Source: Candidatus Onthenecus intestinigallinarum
Lineage (GTDB): Bacteria > Bacillota > Clostridia > Christensenellales > Aristaeellaceae
Length of the DNA stretch: 64,000 nt
NCBI GenBank assembly: GCA_018713325.1
Contig: DVFJ01000030.1
Location: 29,484 to 93,483, forward strand
Direction: 5' to 3'
How positions within the stretch are numbered: the stretch's first letter is position 1; every line of letters begins with the position of its first letter. The position numbers were made by a program, and so were the translations under genes. Below are positions 1-12,032 of the stretch, piece after piece. The notes beneath the pieces were generated by a model that did no database searches, was not told the DNA's origin, and saw only the letters and a program-made list of their open reading frames with translations.

Positions 1-32
1 CGCCACGGGCCAGGGGGTGTTGTTTTTTGCGC

Positions 33-1904
33 TTACGCTTCCCGCTCGCGCTCGCGCCGCTCCAGCCACACCAGCAGCACGGCGATATCGCCCGGCGATA
101 CGCCCGAGATGCGCGAGGCCTGGCCGATGGAGCGCGGGCGCAGCGCATTGAGCTTCTGGCGCGCCTCGATGCGCAGGCCCTCGACCTGCAGGTAGTCCGC
201 ATCCTGCGGCAGCAGGCGCTCCTCCGCGCGGCGGAACTGCTCAACCTGCCGGCGCTCCTTGTCCAGGTATCCCTCGTACTTGAGCGCGACGGACACCTGC
301 TGCTCGACCTGCGGCCCCAGCGGCTGCCAGCCGTCCCACACGCCGCGCAGGTCGCCGTAGCCGATGCCGGGGCGGCGCAGCAGGTCCGCCGCGCGCACGC
401 TGCCCGCAGGCTCGGGCTGCCCGTGCGCCCAGAGCAGCGCCGAGAGCGCCTCGCTCCGCGGCAGCCACGCGCCGCTCAGCGCGCGCAGCGCCGCGTCGGT
501 CGCCTCGCGCTTTGCCTGCACGCGCCGCATGCGCTCCTCGCCCGCCAGGCCCGCCGCATAGCCGATGGGCGTCAGGCGCAGGTCCGCGTTGTCCTGGCGC
601 AGCAGCAGCCGGTACTCCGCGCGCGAGGTCATCATCCGGTAGGGCTCGTTGGTGCCCTTGGTCGTCAGGTCGTCGATCAGCACGCCGATGTACGCCTGGT
701 CGCGCCCCAGGATCACCGGCGCGCGGCCCTGCACGTACAGCGCGGCGTTCATGCCCGCAAGGATGCCCTGCGCCGCGGCCTCTTCATAGCCGGAGGTACC
801 GTTGACCTGCCCGGCCAGGTACAGCCCAGGCAGGCCGCGCACGGCCAGCGACGGCTCCAGCGACAGCGGGTCGACGCATTCGTACTCGATGGCGTAGGCC
901 AGGCGCAGGATGCGCGCGCGCCGCAGACCCGGAATCGTGCGGTACATGGGGATCTGCACGTCCTCGGGCAGGCTGGTGGACATGCCCTGCACGTACCATT
1001 CGTTCGTGTCCAGCCCCTCCGGCTCCAGAAACACCTGATGGCGCGCCTTGTCCGCAAAGCGCATCACCTTGTCCTCGATGGAAGGGCAGTAGCGCGCGCC
1101 CGTGCCGTGGATCGTGCCGGCGTACATCGGCGCGCGGTGCAGATTTTCGCGGATGAGGCGGTGCGTCTCCTCGTTGGTGTAGGTCAGGAAGCACTGGGCG
1201 CGGTTGCGCAGCGTCGCGTCCGTCAAAAACGAGAAGGGCGTCACCGGCTCGTCGCCGGGCTGGGGCTCCATCTCGTCAAAGTCGATGGAGCTCTCCTCGA
1301 TGCGCGCGGGCGTACCCGTCTTGAACCGGCGCAGCGGCAGGCCCAGCGTCCGCAGCGCGCCTGCAAGCGCCTGCGACGCCCACAGACCCTGCGGCCCGCC
1401 CTCGCGCACGCACTCGCCGATGATGATGCGCGCATCCATGTACACGCCCGCCGCCACGATGACCGCCCGGCAGGCGATGCGCGCGCCCGTGGTCGTCTCC
1501 ACGGCCTGCACCTCGCCTGTGGGCGAGAGGCGGATGGCGCTGACCTCGCCCTGGCGCACCTCCAGGTTCTCCTGCGCGAAGAGCGCGCGGCGCATGCGCC
1601 GCTGGTAGGCGCGCTTGTCCGCCTGCGCGCGCAGCGAGTGCACGGCCGGCCCCTTGCCGGTGTTGAGCATGCGGCTCTGGATGAACGTGTCGTCGATGGC
1701 GCGGCCCATCTCGCCGCCCAGCGCGTCGACCTCGCGCACCAGATGGCCCTTGGCCGTGCCGCCGATGGCGGGGTTGCAGGGCATGAGCGCGATGGCGTCC
1801 AGGTTCAGCGTGAGCAGCAGCGTGGGCACGCCCATGCGTGCGGCGGCCAGCGCGGCCTCGCAGCCCGCATGGCCCGCGCCCACGACGCAAAGATCGTATT
1901 GCAA
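33..1904 (-). CDS. mnmG: tRNA uridine-5-carboxymethylaminomethyl modification enzyme MnmG
   Basis: FAD-dependent subunit of the MnmE-MnmG complex that modifies the wobble uridine (U34) of several tRNAs in the cytoplasm. At 623 residues it has the usual family length. The N-terminus has the dinucleotide-binding motif GAGHAGCEAA at residues 9-18, and the MnmG signature CPSIEDKV lies in the middle, followed by the EGLDTNEWYVQGMSTSLP stretch. It begins with TTG, placed by a GGAGGGG ribosome-binding site about 8 bases upstream. It is transcribed away from the remB-gyrB-gyrA block. In many Firmicutes mnmG sits close to the replication origin, often with rsmG next; only 32 bases remain beyond its stop, so the next gene is not visible. 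Confidence 0.97.
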   Translation of the reverse strand: MQYDLCVVGAGHAGCEAALAAARMGVPTLLLTLNLDAIALMPCNPAIGGTAKGHLVREVDALGGEMGRAIDDTFIQSRMLNTGKGPAVHSLRAQADKRAYQRRMRRALFAQENLEVRQGEVSAIRLSPTGEVQAVETTTGARIACRAVIVAAGVYMDARIIIGECVREGGPQGLWASQALAGALRTLGLPLRRFKTGTPARIEESSIDFDEMEPQPGDEPVTPFSFLTDATLRNRAQCFLTYTNEETHRLIRENLHRAPMYAGTIHGTGARYCPSIEDKVMRFADKARHQVFLEPEGLDTNEWYVQGMSTSLPEDVQIPMYRTIPGLRRARILRLAYAIEYECVDPLSLEPSLAVRGLPGLYLAGQVNGTSGYEEAAAQGILAGMNAALYVQGRAPVILGRDQAYIGVLIDDLTTKGTNEPYRMMTSRAEYRLLLRQDNADLRLTPIGYAAGLAGEERMRRVQAKREATDAALRALSGAWLPRSEALSALLWAHGQPEPAGSVRAADLLRRPGIGYGDLRGVWDGWQPLGPQVEQQVSVALKYEGYLDKERRQVEQFRRAEERLLPQDADYLQVEGLRIEARQKLNALRPRSIGQASRISGVSPGDIAVLLVWLERREREREA

Positions 1905-2113
1905 AAGGACCCCTCCCCGGCCTTTTCGGCAGCTCTCGGAAACAGCTTATTATAGCACGCATCGGGCCTTTGCGAAAGATGCGGCCGCGCCGCACGTCCG
2001 GCAAAAATGTTAAAACCATAACAAAATGCGTCCCGATCCCCGGGACGTGCGTTTCTGAGCAAAGCGCACGAAAAACAGAGCCAAAACATGTCCGAAAGAG
2101 GGGTGAAAAGCGT

Positions 2114-2142
2114 TTGAAAAAGGCCCGTTTTTTTGATATAAT
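2114..2142 (+). promoter_or_regulatory. sigma-A promoter of the remB-gyrB-gyrA genes
   Basis: TTGAAA at 2114-2119 and TATAAT at 2137-2142 are separated by exactly 17 bases, followed by an AT-rich start region. It faces the GTG start of the DUF370 gene 39 bases downstream. Confidence 0.8.
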
Positions 2143-2152
2143 AATATAGTAA

Positions 2153-4426
<2,274 letters not shown>

Positions 4427-4468
4427 GCGGGGGAGCACCCCCGAGCGACAACAGCGAGGTGAATCCGA

Positions 4469-6985
4469 TTGGACCAAGAGAATAACCAGACCCCCGGCAC
4501 GCCCGAGGAGCAGCCCCGGACGGACTTCGCGCAGCGCCTGATCCCCGTCGACCTGGAGTCGGAGATGAAAAAGTCGTTCATCTCCTACGCCATGGCGGTC
4601 ATCATCACCCGCGCGCTGCCGGACGTGCGCGACGGCCTCAAGCCCGTGCACCGGCGCATCATCTACGCCATGCACGAGCTGGGCATGACGCCCGACAAGC
4701 CCTACCGCAAGAGCGCGCGCATCGTGGGCGACGTGCTGGGCAAGTACCACCCGCACGGCGACAGAGCCGTGTACGACGCGATGGTGCGCCTGGCGCAGGA
4801 CTTCTCCACGCGCTACATGCTCGTGGAGGGCCAGGGCAACTTCGGCTCCGTCGACGGCGACGGTGCCGCGGCCATGCGCTACACCGAGGCGCGCATGTCC
4901 AAGATCGCCCAGGAGATGGTCGCCGACCTGGACAAGGAGACCGTCGACTTTGTGCCCAACTTCGACGAGACGCTCATGCAGCCGTCTGTCATGCCCTGCC
5001 GCTACCCCAACCTGCTGGTCAACGGCTCCAGCGGCATCGCCGTGGGCATGGCCACGAACATCCCGCCGCACAACCTGGGCGAGGTGATCGACGGCGTCAT
5101 CTGCCTGATCGACAACCCGCAGGCCACGCTCAAGGACCTGATGGAGCACATCAAGGGCCCGGACTTCCCCACCGGCGGCATCATCATGGGCCGCCAGGGC
5201 ATCTATGAGGCCTACTCCACCGGCCGCGGGCGCATCGTCACCCGCGCGCGCACCGAGATCGAGCAGATGAGCGCCACGCGCGCGCGCATCGTCGTCACCG
5301 AGATCCCCTACATGGTCAACAAGGCGCGCCTGGTCGAGAAGATCGCCGAGCTCGTGCACGAGCGGCGCATCGAGGGCATCTCCGACATCCGCGACGAGTC
5401 CGACCGCGGCGGCATGCGCATCGTCATCGAGCTCAAGAAGGATGTCAACGCCGCCGTCGTGCTCAACTACCTGTACAAGCACACGCAGCTGCAGGAATCC
5501 TTCGGCGCGATCATGCTGGCCCTGGTCGACGGCGAGCCGAAGGTGCTCTCGCTGCACCAGATGCTCTACCACTACCTGGAGCATCAGAAGGAGGTCACCA
5601 CCCGCCGCACCCGCTACGACCTGGACAAGGCCGAGGCGCGCGCACACATCTTGGAGGGCCTGCTCAAGGCGCTGGACCACATCGACGAGATCGTGCGCAC
5701 CATCCGCGAGAGCGAGAGCACGAACGCCGCGCGCGATGCGCTGATGGCGCGCTTCGACTTCTCCGAGAAGCAGGCGCAGGCCATTCTGGACATGCGCCTG
5801 GCCCGCCTGACCGGCCTGGAGCGCGAGCGGCTGCAGGAGGAGTACGCCGAGCTGGAGAAGACCATCGCGGGCCTTCGCGCGATCCTGGCCGACGAGCAGC
5901 TGCTGCTGTCGGTCGTGCGCGGGGAGCTGCTCGAGGTGCGGCGCAAGTACGCCGACGAGCGGCGCACGGAGATCGCCTCCGTCGCCGAGGAGATCGACCC
6001 GGAGGACCTGATCCAGGAAGAGGACATGGTCGTGACGCTGACGCACTTCGGCTACGTCAAGCGCCTGCCCACGAACACCTACCGCAGCCAGAACCGCGGC
6101 GGCAAGGGCGTGTCGGGCATGAGCACGCGCGACGAGGACTACGCCGAGCAGCTGCTGGTCATGTCCACGCATGAGGACCTCATGTTCTTCACCAACCGCG
6201 GCCGGGTCTACCAGATCAGGTGCTACGAGATCCCGGAGGCCGGGCGCACGGCGCGCGGCACGGCGATCGTCAACCTGCTGCAGCTGGAGGGCGGCGAGAA
6301 GGTCACCGCAATGATCCGCATCCCCGCGGGCGCGCAGGAGAGCTATCTCATCATGGCCACGCGCCTGGGCCTGATCAAGAAGACGGCGCTGTCGGAGTTC
6401 CAGAACCTGCGCCGCACCGGCCTGATCGCCATCGTGCTGCGCGAGGACGACGAGCTGATGGGCGTGGAGCTGACCGACGGCGAGCAGCAGATCCTGCTGG
6501 CGACCCAGGGCGGCATGGCCATCCGCTTTGGCGAGGGCGACATCCGCGCCATGGGCCGCGTGAGCATGGGCGTCAAGTCGATGGACCTGGCCGAGGGCGA
6601 CGAGGTCGTCGGCCTGGCGGTCTATGAAGAGGGCGCGCACGTGCTGTCCGTCACGGAAAACGGCTACGGCAAGCGCACGGAGATCGATGACTACCGCCTG
6701 CAGAGCCGCGGCGGCAAGGGCATCCTGGCCATGAAGCTCAGCGAGCGCAGCGGAAAGCTCGCCGCGCAGCTGATCGTGCATCCGGATGAGGACCTCATGC
6801 TCATCACCGACGACGGGGTCATCATCCGCCTACCGGTCGATGGCATCCCCGTGCTGGGACGCAATACGCAGGGCGTGCGCATCATGCGCGTGGCCGGCGA
6901 GCGCCGCGTCGTGGGCGTCACCCGCGTGGCCAGGGAAAACGAGACGCCGGATGAGGCCGAACAGGCCGGGGAGACCGACGAATAA
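4469..6985 (+). CDS. gyrA: DNA gyrase subunit A, with Arg at the Ser83-equivalent position
   Basis: Breakage-reunion subunit of gyrase, 838 residues, normal length. The catalytic Tyr lies in AMRYTEARM, and the C-terminal half contains repeated beta-pinwheel blades, including the QNRGGKGV and QSRGGKGI GyrA-box-like motifs. Translation starts at TTG 4469 with GAGGTG seven bases upstream. In the quinolone-resistance-determining region the sequence reads [11 protein letters not shown]: the residue equal to E. coli Ser83 is Arg, coded by AGA at 4763-4765, whereas nearly all other Arg codons here are CGN. The Asp87 equivalent is intact. AGA is one base from the Ser codon AGC, and Ser83 substitutions are a known cause of fluoroquinolone resistance. 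Confidence 0.98.
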   Translation: MDQENNQTPGTPEEQPRTDFAQRLIPVDLESEMKKSFISYAMAVIITRALPDVRDGLKPVHRRIIYAMHELGMTPDKPYRKSARIVGDVLGKYHPHGDRAVYDAMVRLAQDFSTRYMLVEGQGNFGSVDGDGAAAMRYTEARMSKIAQEMVADLDKETVDFVPNFDETLMQPSVMPCRYPNLLVNGSSGIAVGMATNIPPHNLGEVIDGVICLIDNPQATLKDLMEHIKGPDFPTGGIIMGRQGIYEAYSTGRGRIVTRARTEIEQMSATRARIVVTEIPYMVNKARLVEKIAELVHERRIEGISDIRDESDRGGMRIVIELKKDVNAAVVLNYLYKHTQLQESFGAIMLALVDGEPKVLSLHQMLYHYLEHQKEVTTRRTRYDLDKAEARAHILEGLLKALDHIDEIVRTIRESESTNAARDALMARFDFSEKQAQAILDMRLARLTGLERERLQEEYAELEKTIAGLRAILADEQLLLSVVRGELLEVRRKYADERRTEIASVAEEIDPEDLIQEEDMVVTLTHFGYVKRLPTNTYRSQNRGGKGVSGMSTRDEDYAEQLLVMSTHEDLMFFTNRGRVYQIRCYEIPEAGRTARGTAIVNLLQLEGGEKVTAMIRIPAGAQESYLIMATRLGLIKKTALSEFQNLRRTGLIAIVLREDDELMGVELTDGEQQILLATQGGMAIRFGEGDIRAMGRVSMGVKSMDLAEGDEVVGLAVYEEGAHVLSVTENGYGKRTEIDDYRLQSRGGKGILAMKLSERSGKLAAQLIVHPDEDLMLITDDGVIIRLPVDGIPVLGRNTQGVRIMRVAGERRVVGVTRVARENETPDEAEQAGETDE

Positions 6986-7060
6986 ACCGGCGCAGGACGC
7001 TGCGTCCCGCACGCCCCTGCGGCGCGGGCGCGGCGCCCTGCACGGTTGCGGAGGATACGC

Positions 7061-7942
7061 ATGAAGAAGGAATACCTGCTCGTGCCCGTCGGCGTGGCGG
7101 GCGTGTCGATCAGCGGGCCGCTCGTCAAGTGGGCGCTTGCGTGCGGCGCATCGCCCGTGACGATCGCCTGTCTGAGGCTGCTGCTGGCCACGCTCGTGCT
7201 GCTCGTGCCGGCGCTTCGCACCGGCGCGCTGCGGGAGATGCTGCACTCCTCGCGCCGCCAGCTTACGCTGGCCGTCGCGGCCGCCGCGCTGCTGGCGCTG
7301 CACTTTGCCAGCTGGATGACCTCGCTGTCGCGCACCTCGACGTTTGCCAGCGTCGCGCTCGTGTGCACGCAGCCGCTGTTCGTGGCGGCGCTGTCGGGCG
7401 TGGCGCTCAAGGAGCCGATCAAGCGCGAGGCCGTGCCCGGCGCGCTGACGGCCGTCGTGGGCGCGATCGGCATCGGCGTGTTCTCCGCCGGCAGCGGCGG
7501 CGGGGATACCGTGGGCGACCTGCTCGCGCTGGCAGGGGCGGCATTCATGGCCGGCCACTGGCTGTGCGGTCGCGCTGCGCGCCGCACGGGCTCCGCGCTG
7601 GGCTATATGACGTTCGTCTACGGCCTGACGTCGTTCTTTCTTGCGCTGATGATGCCATTTACCGGCGGGTTCACGGCCCCGGCGGCGTCTCTGCCGGCCA
7701 TCGCGCTGCTGGCCCTCGTGTGCACGCTCGGCGGCCAGGCGCTGTTCACGTATGCGCTGGGCTTTGTGAGCGCGGACGTCGTCTCGTTCGCGCTGCTGGG
7801 CGAGCCCGTGGGCGCGGCCATCTGGGCCTACCTGCTCTTTGGCGAGCAGGTGACGGCGCCGCTGCTGGCAGGCGGCGCCGTGGTGCTCATCGGCCTGGCG
7901 TGGTACATGCTCGGCGAGATGCGCGCCGCGCGCCGGACCTGA
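7061..7942 (+). CDS. EamA/DMT-family transporter
   Basis: A 293-residue integral membrane protein with about ten hydrophobic segments in two EamA-type halves. Typical motifs are the N-terminal GPLVKWAL helix, the LHFASWMTSL segment that ends the first third, and LLGEPVGAAIWAYLLFGE near the C-terminus, the second-repeat EamA signature. DMT proteins export metabolites or amino acids; the substrate cannot be read from the sequence. The start is ATG 7061 with GGAGG six bases before it, rather than the upstream in-frame TTG. It stands alone between gyrA and a bidirectional terminator. Confidence 0.88.
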   Translation: MKKEYLLVPVGVAGVSISGPLVKWALACGASPVTIACLRLLLATLVLLVPALRTGALREMLHSSRRQLTLAVAAAALLALHFASWMTSLSRTSTFASVALVCTQPLFVAALSGVALKEPIKREAVPGALTAVVGAIGIGVFSAGSGGGDTVGDLLALAGAAFMAGHWLCGRAARRTGSALGYMTFVYGLTSFFLALMMPFTGGFTAPAASLPAIALLALVCTLGGQALFTYALGFVSADVVSFALLGEPVGAAIWAYLLFGEQVTAPLLAGGAVVLIGLAWYMLGEMRAARRT

Positions 7943-7951
7943 ACGATGTGT

Positions 7952-7992
7952 AAAAAAGCGATCCCCCGGCCTTGACGGGGGATCGCTTTTTA
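7952..7992. terminator. bidirectional intrinsic terminator
   Basis: A perfect GCGATCCCC/GGGGATCGC stem flanked by an A-run on the left and a T-run on the right, between two converging genes. It can end transcription from both sides, and it overlaps the stop codon of the DUF4838 gene. Confidence 0.9.
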
Positions 7993-9831
7993 CGCCTGTT
8001 GGCGGCGGTAGTGCTCCAGGAAGCAGTAGACGTCAAACTGGGCCTGCACCTGCGCCTCGCGCTCCCACGCAAAGCGGCGCAGCTCCTCCCAGGCGGGACG
8101 CCAGCACGTCTCGTCCCTGCGGGAGAAGGGAATCAGGTAGTCGCACAGGCGCAGCATGAACGCACGCCAGAAACGCAGGTTCTGCCAGGAGCGCGCCTGC
8201 GCGGGGCACAGATCCTGCGGCGCGGGCAGTTCGACGCGCTCCAGATAGGCGCGCAGGGATTCCAGCGCGCGCGCGGCCTGCTCGCTGGGCTCGGGATGGT
8301 CCTTGCCGTACAGATCCATGGGGAACAGGCGGCTGAGCGTCTCGCAGAAGCACAGCGCTGCGCCGTACTCCGGGCCGAATGCGCGCTCAAAGTACGCGTC
8401 GCGCGCGCGCTCATAGTCCAGGGACGGATCGCACAGCGCCTGTCCGCCCAGGAAGAGCGCGAAGCCGTGCGGCATGGTCACACGCTGCTGCTGGCAGTTG
8501 ATCAGCCCGTGCAGTCCGAGGCCGTCGAGCGCGCGCACGTCGCCGTGCAGCACGCGGCTGAGCGTCATCTGGCCCGGATCATACGTGACCGCGGCGCACA
8601 GGTGGTAGTCAAAGTCGAAGCTGTCGCCGGAGAAGACCCGCTGCCAGGCGGCGAGATAGCCGAGGTTTTCGGCGATGTCGGGGCCGAAGGACAGGTGGTT
8701 GCGCGCATACTCGGAGATCGACTGCGCGGGGCGCACACCCTCGAACGAGCGCGAGAAGCTGCGCGTGATGGGCGCGTACATGAGGATGAAGCGCCCTTCG
8801 TTTTGCAGCCGCGCCGTCTGCGGCGGGAAGAGCAGATCGAAGTAGAGCAGGAACGCGATGCGCACCGGGCTGCCCTGCGCGGTGAGCAGGGCGTCCGCCT
8901 CGTTGAGCATCTGCACGTAGAAGTCGGCAGGGCGCGCCCTTTGACAGGCGTCGCACTCGCACTGGTTGTTGTAGTCGTCCGCCAGCCACACGTGCAGCAC
9001 GTCGACCTCCGGGTGGCGGGCGGCGTAGTCGGCAATGGCGTGGGCCATCAGGCTGCGCACTTCGGGGTTGGAATAGCACAGGTTGGTGTTGAGCGCGATG
9101 CCGTTGTGCAGCCCGCGCACGCCGTTCACCTGCGCCATGCATGCGCGCTGGGCGGGCGTGGGCTCCACGCCGTCGTCCTCCCAGTGCAGGCCGGGGATGC
9201 CCAGCGGTTCGCAGGTCCAGCCGTGGCCGACCGCGTGGTAGAGCAGGCCGCGGCGCTTGACCGCGCGCACGAGGCAGGCGAGCATCTCGCGGGAGAGCGC
9301 GGGGGAGAAGGCCTCCGGCGCGCGCAGGGGATTGCCCTTGTGCGTATACCGGCGCTCAAAGAACGTATAGGCCTCCATGAACTGCGTGAAGTAGGCGTTG
9401 TAGCCCGCTTTGGGCGCAAAGTCCACCATGTCCAGCGCGTTCTCCAGGCTGACGCTGCCCTCGATGCAGATGCAGCGGTGGCGGTTGGCGGCGCGCATGC
9501 GCGCCTGCACGCACAGGCTGGCCAGGGACGTGCGGGGCACGACCTCGCCCTCGGGCCCGGGGCGCAGGAACGCGCAGCCGGCCTCGCGCAGCAGCCGGTA
9601 CACGCCCAGCAGCGCGCTGCGCGCATTGGAATAGAGGATCTGACCGCGCCCGTCCCGCACGTCGATGCGGTAGGCGTCGTCCCAATACGGCTCCAGAACC
9701 TTGAGCTCATCCAGTTCTTCTTTGGCAAATGGGGCGAATTGAATCTGCGACGCGTCATAGCCGGGATCCATCAGCGCGGCGTAGCGGCACAGCTCCTCCC
9801 GGGCAAAGGACAGCGCGTTTTCTTCGGGCAT
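7990..9831 (-). CDS. DUF4838 domain protein, glycoside-hydrolase-like
   Basis: 613 residues without a signal peptide or membrane segment. The centre carries the segment HVWLADDYNNQCECDAC, with its cysteine pair, which is characteristic of DUF4838 proteins. These have a TIM-barrel resembling GH20/GH67-type hydrolases and act on, or are predicted to act on, complex glycans. The first 100 residues (SNARSALLGVYRLLREAGCAFLRPG) resemble the alpha/beta domain that precedes such barrels (GH20 domain 2 type). A GGGGGA site precedes the ATG. It lies directly downstream of the remnants of a sugar ABC transporter on the same strand, suggesting it was the hydrolase of a glycan-use operon. Substrate unknown. 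Confidence 0.75.
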   Translation of the reverse strand: MPEENALSFAREELCRYAALMDPGYDASQIQFAPFAKEELDELKVLEPYWDDAYRIDVRDGRGQILYSNARSALLGVYRLLREAGCAFLRPGPEGEVVPRTSLASLCVQARMRAANRHRCICIEGSVSLENALDMVDFAPKAGYNAYFTQFMEAYTFFERRYTHKGNPLRAPEAFSPALSREMLACLVRAVKRRGLLYHAVGHGWTCEPLGIPGLHWEDDGVEPTPAQRACMAQVNGVRGLHNGIALNTNLCYSNPEVRSLMAHAIADYAARHPEVDVLHVWLADDYNNQCECDACQRARPADFYVQMLNEADALLTAQGSPVRIAFLLYFDLLFPPQTARLQNEGRFILMYAPITRSFSRSFEGVRPAQSISEYARNHLSFGPDIAENLGYLAAWQRVFSGDSFDFDYHLCAAVTYDPGQMTLSRVLHGDVRALDGLGLHGLINCQQQRVTMPHGFALFLGGQALCDPSLDYERARDAYFERAFGPEYGAALCFCETLSRLFPMDLYGKDHPEPSEQAARALESLRAYLERVELPAPQDLCPAQARSWQNLRFWRAFMLRLCDYLIPFSRRDETCWRPAWEELRRFAWEREAQVQAQFDVYCFLEHYRRQQA

Positions 9832-9864
9832 CGGGCGTATCCCCCTTTTTGATGTCGTGGGGAA

Positions 9865-9888
9865 GGCGGGGAGGCTTCCCTCCCCGCC
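9865..9888 (-). other. strong hairpin between pseudogene and DUF4838 gene
   Basis: A perfect 10-bp stem (GGCGGGGAGG/CCTCCCCGCC) with a 4-base loop and no T-tract. It sits between the stop of the decayed binding protein and the next gene, where ABC-transporter operons often carry an mRNA-stabilising hairpin that keeps binding-protein expression high. That role is inferred. Confidence 0.5.
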
Positions 9889-9895
9889 GCATGGG

Positions 9896-10655
9896 TCACA
9901 GGCTCAGGTAGGCGTCGATCTGGGACTGCATCTCCGCGCAGATGGCGCTCACGGCGTCGTAGGCCTCCTCGCGGAAGAGCGCCATGCCCTCCTCGGGGTC
10001 GACCGCGCCGTTCTGGATCGCGAACCAGTACTTCTGCAGCGCGACGTTGTACTGCGACACCTCGTTGCTCACGGGCTCGGAGTTGAAGCTGAAGCCGCTC
10101 AGCACGCTCGCGTTGAAGAAGTCCGGGTCGTGGAAGCGGTCGATGTGCGCCAGGTCGGTCTCGGTGAAGTTGCTGTCGTAGCGTTCATAGGCCGCGTTGC
10201 GCACCCAGGTCCACGTCTCGCCGGTCCACAGGTCGGAGTTGACCTTGAACTGCTTGTCGCCGACGGGCTCCCAGGTCACGCCCTGGATGCCGTAGGCGCA
10301 CAGGTCGAAGTGCTCCTGGCTCTCGGCCACCCAGTTGAGGAACTGCAGCGTGCGGCCATGGTAGTCGCCCAGCGGGATGCCATACAGATGATATTCGCCG
10401 TCCGGACCCTTTGCCCTGTTGATGCTGAAAATTTCTTTGGTCTTTGTCTGCACGAGGTTGGGCGCATACTCGCGGATGAGCTCATCCAGCGGCGCATAGT
10501 ATCCGCCGGTGATGCTGGTGTTCATCGAACTCCAGGAGGCGTCGTAGACCAGCGAGTACTTTTGGTCGCGGCCGGGGCGATGGGCGCGGCGCTCAGGCAC
10601 AGCGTCGCCGCAAGCAGTACGGGCTTTTCCCTTCTTTTTGTTTTTTTACACGCGC
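9896..10655 (-). pseudogene. decayed sugar ABC transporter solute-binding protein (LplA/DUF3502 type)
   Basis: The last 225 or so codons, in one frame, match the end of LplA-type lipoproteins: SWSSMNTSITGGYYAPLDEL, which resembles the N-domain, then QFLNWVAESQEHFDLCAYGI and a C-terminal DUF3502-like part ending QIDAYLSL. Intact members have about 500-550 residues, so the central ligand-binding region of about 250 residues is missing. At 10570-10640 another frame codes for KKTKRREKPVLLAATLCLSAA, a degenerate signal peptide without a start codon or a proper lipobox. Deletion plus frameshift makes this a pseudogene. The 5' boundary is approximate. Confidence 0.8.
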
Positions 10656-10673
10656 ACGCGTGACGGATGCTCG

Positions 10674-10757
10674 GCCCTTGACTGCGCCTACGGTGATGTC
10701 CTGTACAAAGTGCTTCTGTACGAAGGGGCACACCAGCAGAATCGGGCCAATCCGGAA
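10674..10757 (-). pseudogene. C-terminal remnant of a sugar ABC transporter permease
   Basis: Twenty-eight codons read FRIGPILLVCPFVQKHFVQD and then ITVGAVKG, the typical C-terminal end of LplC/YtcP-type carbohydrate permeases (GPI.LVYPF.QKYFV.G...GAVKG). An in-frame TGA lies just upstream, and the normal stop after GAVKG reads CGA, one base from TGA. The order permease tail then binding protein matches intact operons of this family. The rest of the permease is gone; the next upstream gene begins after a terminator. Confidence 0.75.
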
Positions 10758-10777
10758 TCAGTTCGGTCAGGACGCAT

Positions 10778-10813
10778 AAAAAAGGCCCCGCGCGGACATT
10801 CTGCGCGGGGTCC
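10778..10813 (-). terminator. intrinsic terminator after the eis-like gene
   Basis: On the minus strand a CCCCGCGC/GCGCGGGG stem with a 9-base loop is followed by CC and six T residues. It closes the degV-tadA-eis operon and lies against the permease remnant. Confidence 0.85.
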
Positions 10814-10835
10814 CGGCTGTAAAGACAATTGCCTT

Positions 10836-12020
10836 TTAGAAGAACTCCGTCAGGTACACCGGCCGCTTGACGAAGATGCGGCGCAGCACGTCGCCGCTTG
10901 CCCGCAGCGTGACCTGCGGACTGTACAGCGCCTCGTCCAGCGAGAGGAAGCCCAGCAGCAGCTGCGTGATCTGCTGTACGCCGGCCTCCAGGTCGGCGGG
11001 GGCATCCGCCTCCAACCGGCGCACGGACACGCCAGCCGCCTCGCATTGCACGGCAAACAGGCCGTCGTTGCCGGGGATCATCGCGTCATGTACGCGCAGC
11101 GTGTAGGCCGCGCCGGCGGGGTGCGGCTTGAGCGCAAGCGCGCGCGGCAGGTCGACGACGCGCGCCATCGGGTGGCTGAAGATATCAGTGCTCGCGTCAT
11201 AGCTCTCCGGGAGCACCGCGTGCAGCGGCACGCCGTCGGGCAGCGTCAGTATGGCCTTGCCGTACTGCGCCGAGAGCCGGTACAGGAACCCGAGCGCGTC
11301 GCGCAGGCCCTTGGGATGGGCGAAGGCGATCTCGCGCACGCGCATCTCCTTGCTGTACTCGCCCACGTTCTGCGCGGCGAAGACCACATATGCGCAGGGA
11401 CCCTGCGCGTCCTGTAGCAGGTACGTGTAGACGCGCTCGCGCAGCGGCTCCTTTGTCACCAGCCCCTGCCAATGGCGCGCCTCGCGGCGGATGGCCATGT
11501 TGCAGCGGGCGAAGTGCGCGTCATAGACGGCCTGCAGGCCGTCGAACGGATCGCCCGGCTCGATGCGGCGCACCGTCGCCTCGCAGCGGAAGCTGCGCAG
11601 CGCATCCACGGGCAGCGTGTAGCGCGCCGTCAACTGGCACAGCTCGTAGCCGAACTGGCGGTAATAGGGATGGGAGAAGGGGTAGAGCGCGGAGAAGACC
11701 GCGCCGCCTTCGCGCATGCGGGCAAAGGCCGCCTCGAACACGCGGCGGATTGCGCCCTGATAGCGGTATTCCGGCAGCGAGGCGACGCCGCCTACGCCGA
11801 CCATGGGAACAAAGCGGTCCTCATAGCGCATCTGATATTCCGGCAGCACCATGCCGGCGGTGAGCGTGCCCGCGCTGTCGAAGTGGCCCAGGCAGACGGC
11901 CTCCGGCTCGCGCTCCAGGCGGCGGCGCAGATCCTCTTCGCTCAGCGGGCTGGCAAAGGCGATGCTCTCCAGGCGCTCAAAGTCGGCCCGCTCTTCGGGC
12001 CGAATCTCGCGTACGGGCAA
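10836..12020 (-). CDS. Eis-family GNAT N-acetyltransferase
   Basis: 394 residues with the three-part Eis layout: an N-terminal GNAT domain (YQMRYEDRFVPMVGVGGVASLPEYRYQG, with the acetyl-CoA loop at about residues 75-90), a second GNAT-like domain, and a C-terminal SCP2-like sterol-carrier fold. Eis proteins use their C-terminal carboxylate in catalysis and end in Phe; this protein also ends in Phe (YLTEFF). Mycobacterial Eis acetylates amines, including aminoglycosides; the native substrate in Clostridia is unknown. It starts with TTG after GGAGG. It is the last gene of degV-tadA-eis, 12 bases after tadA. Confidence 0.88.
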   Translation of the reverse strand: MPVREIRPEERADFERLESIAFASPLSEEDLRRRLEREPEAVCLGHFDSAGTLTAGMVLPEYQMRYEDRFVPMVGVGGVASLPEYRYQGAIRRVFEAAFARMREGGAVFSALYPFSHPYYRQFGYELCQLTARYTLPVDALRSFRCEATVRRIEPGDPFDGLQAVYDAHFARCNMAIRREARHWQGLVTKEPLRERVYTYLLQDAQGPCAYVVFAAQNVGEYSKEMRVREIAFAHPKGLRDALGFLYRLSAQYGKAILTLPDGVPLHAVLPESYDASTDIFSHPMARVVDLPRALALKPHPAGAAYTLRVHDAMIPGNDGLFAVQCEAAGVSVRRLEADAPADLEAGVQQITQLLLGFLSLDEALYSPQVTLRASGDVLRRIFVKRPVYLTEFF

Positions 12021-12032
12021 GGGAATTTCCTC

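Noticed and set aside
1905..2113. Possible replication origin between mnmG and the gyr genes
   Set aside because: The gene order suggests the origin is near, but no TTATCCACA-type DnaA-box cluster or AT-rich unwinding region is seen in this interval.
7972..9852. 626-codon plus frame opposite the DUF4838 gene
   Set aside because: The minus-strand frame has the family motif and ribosome-binding site; this frame has neither.
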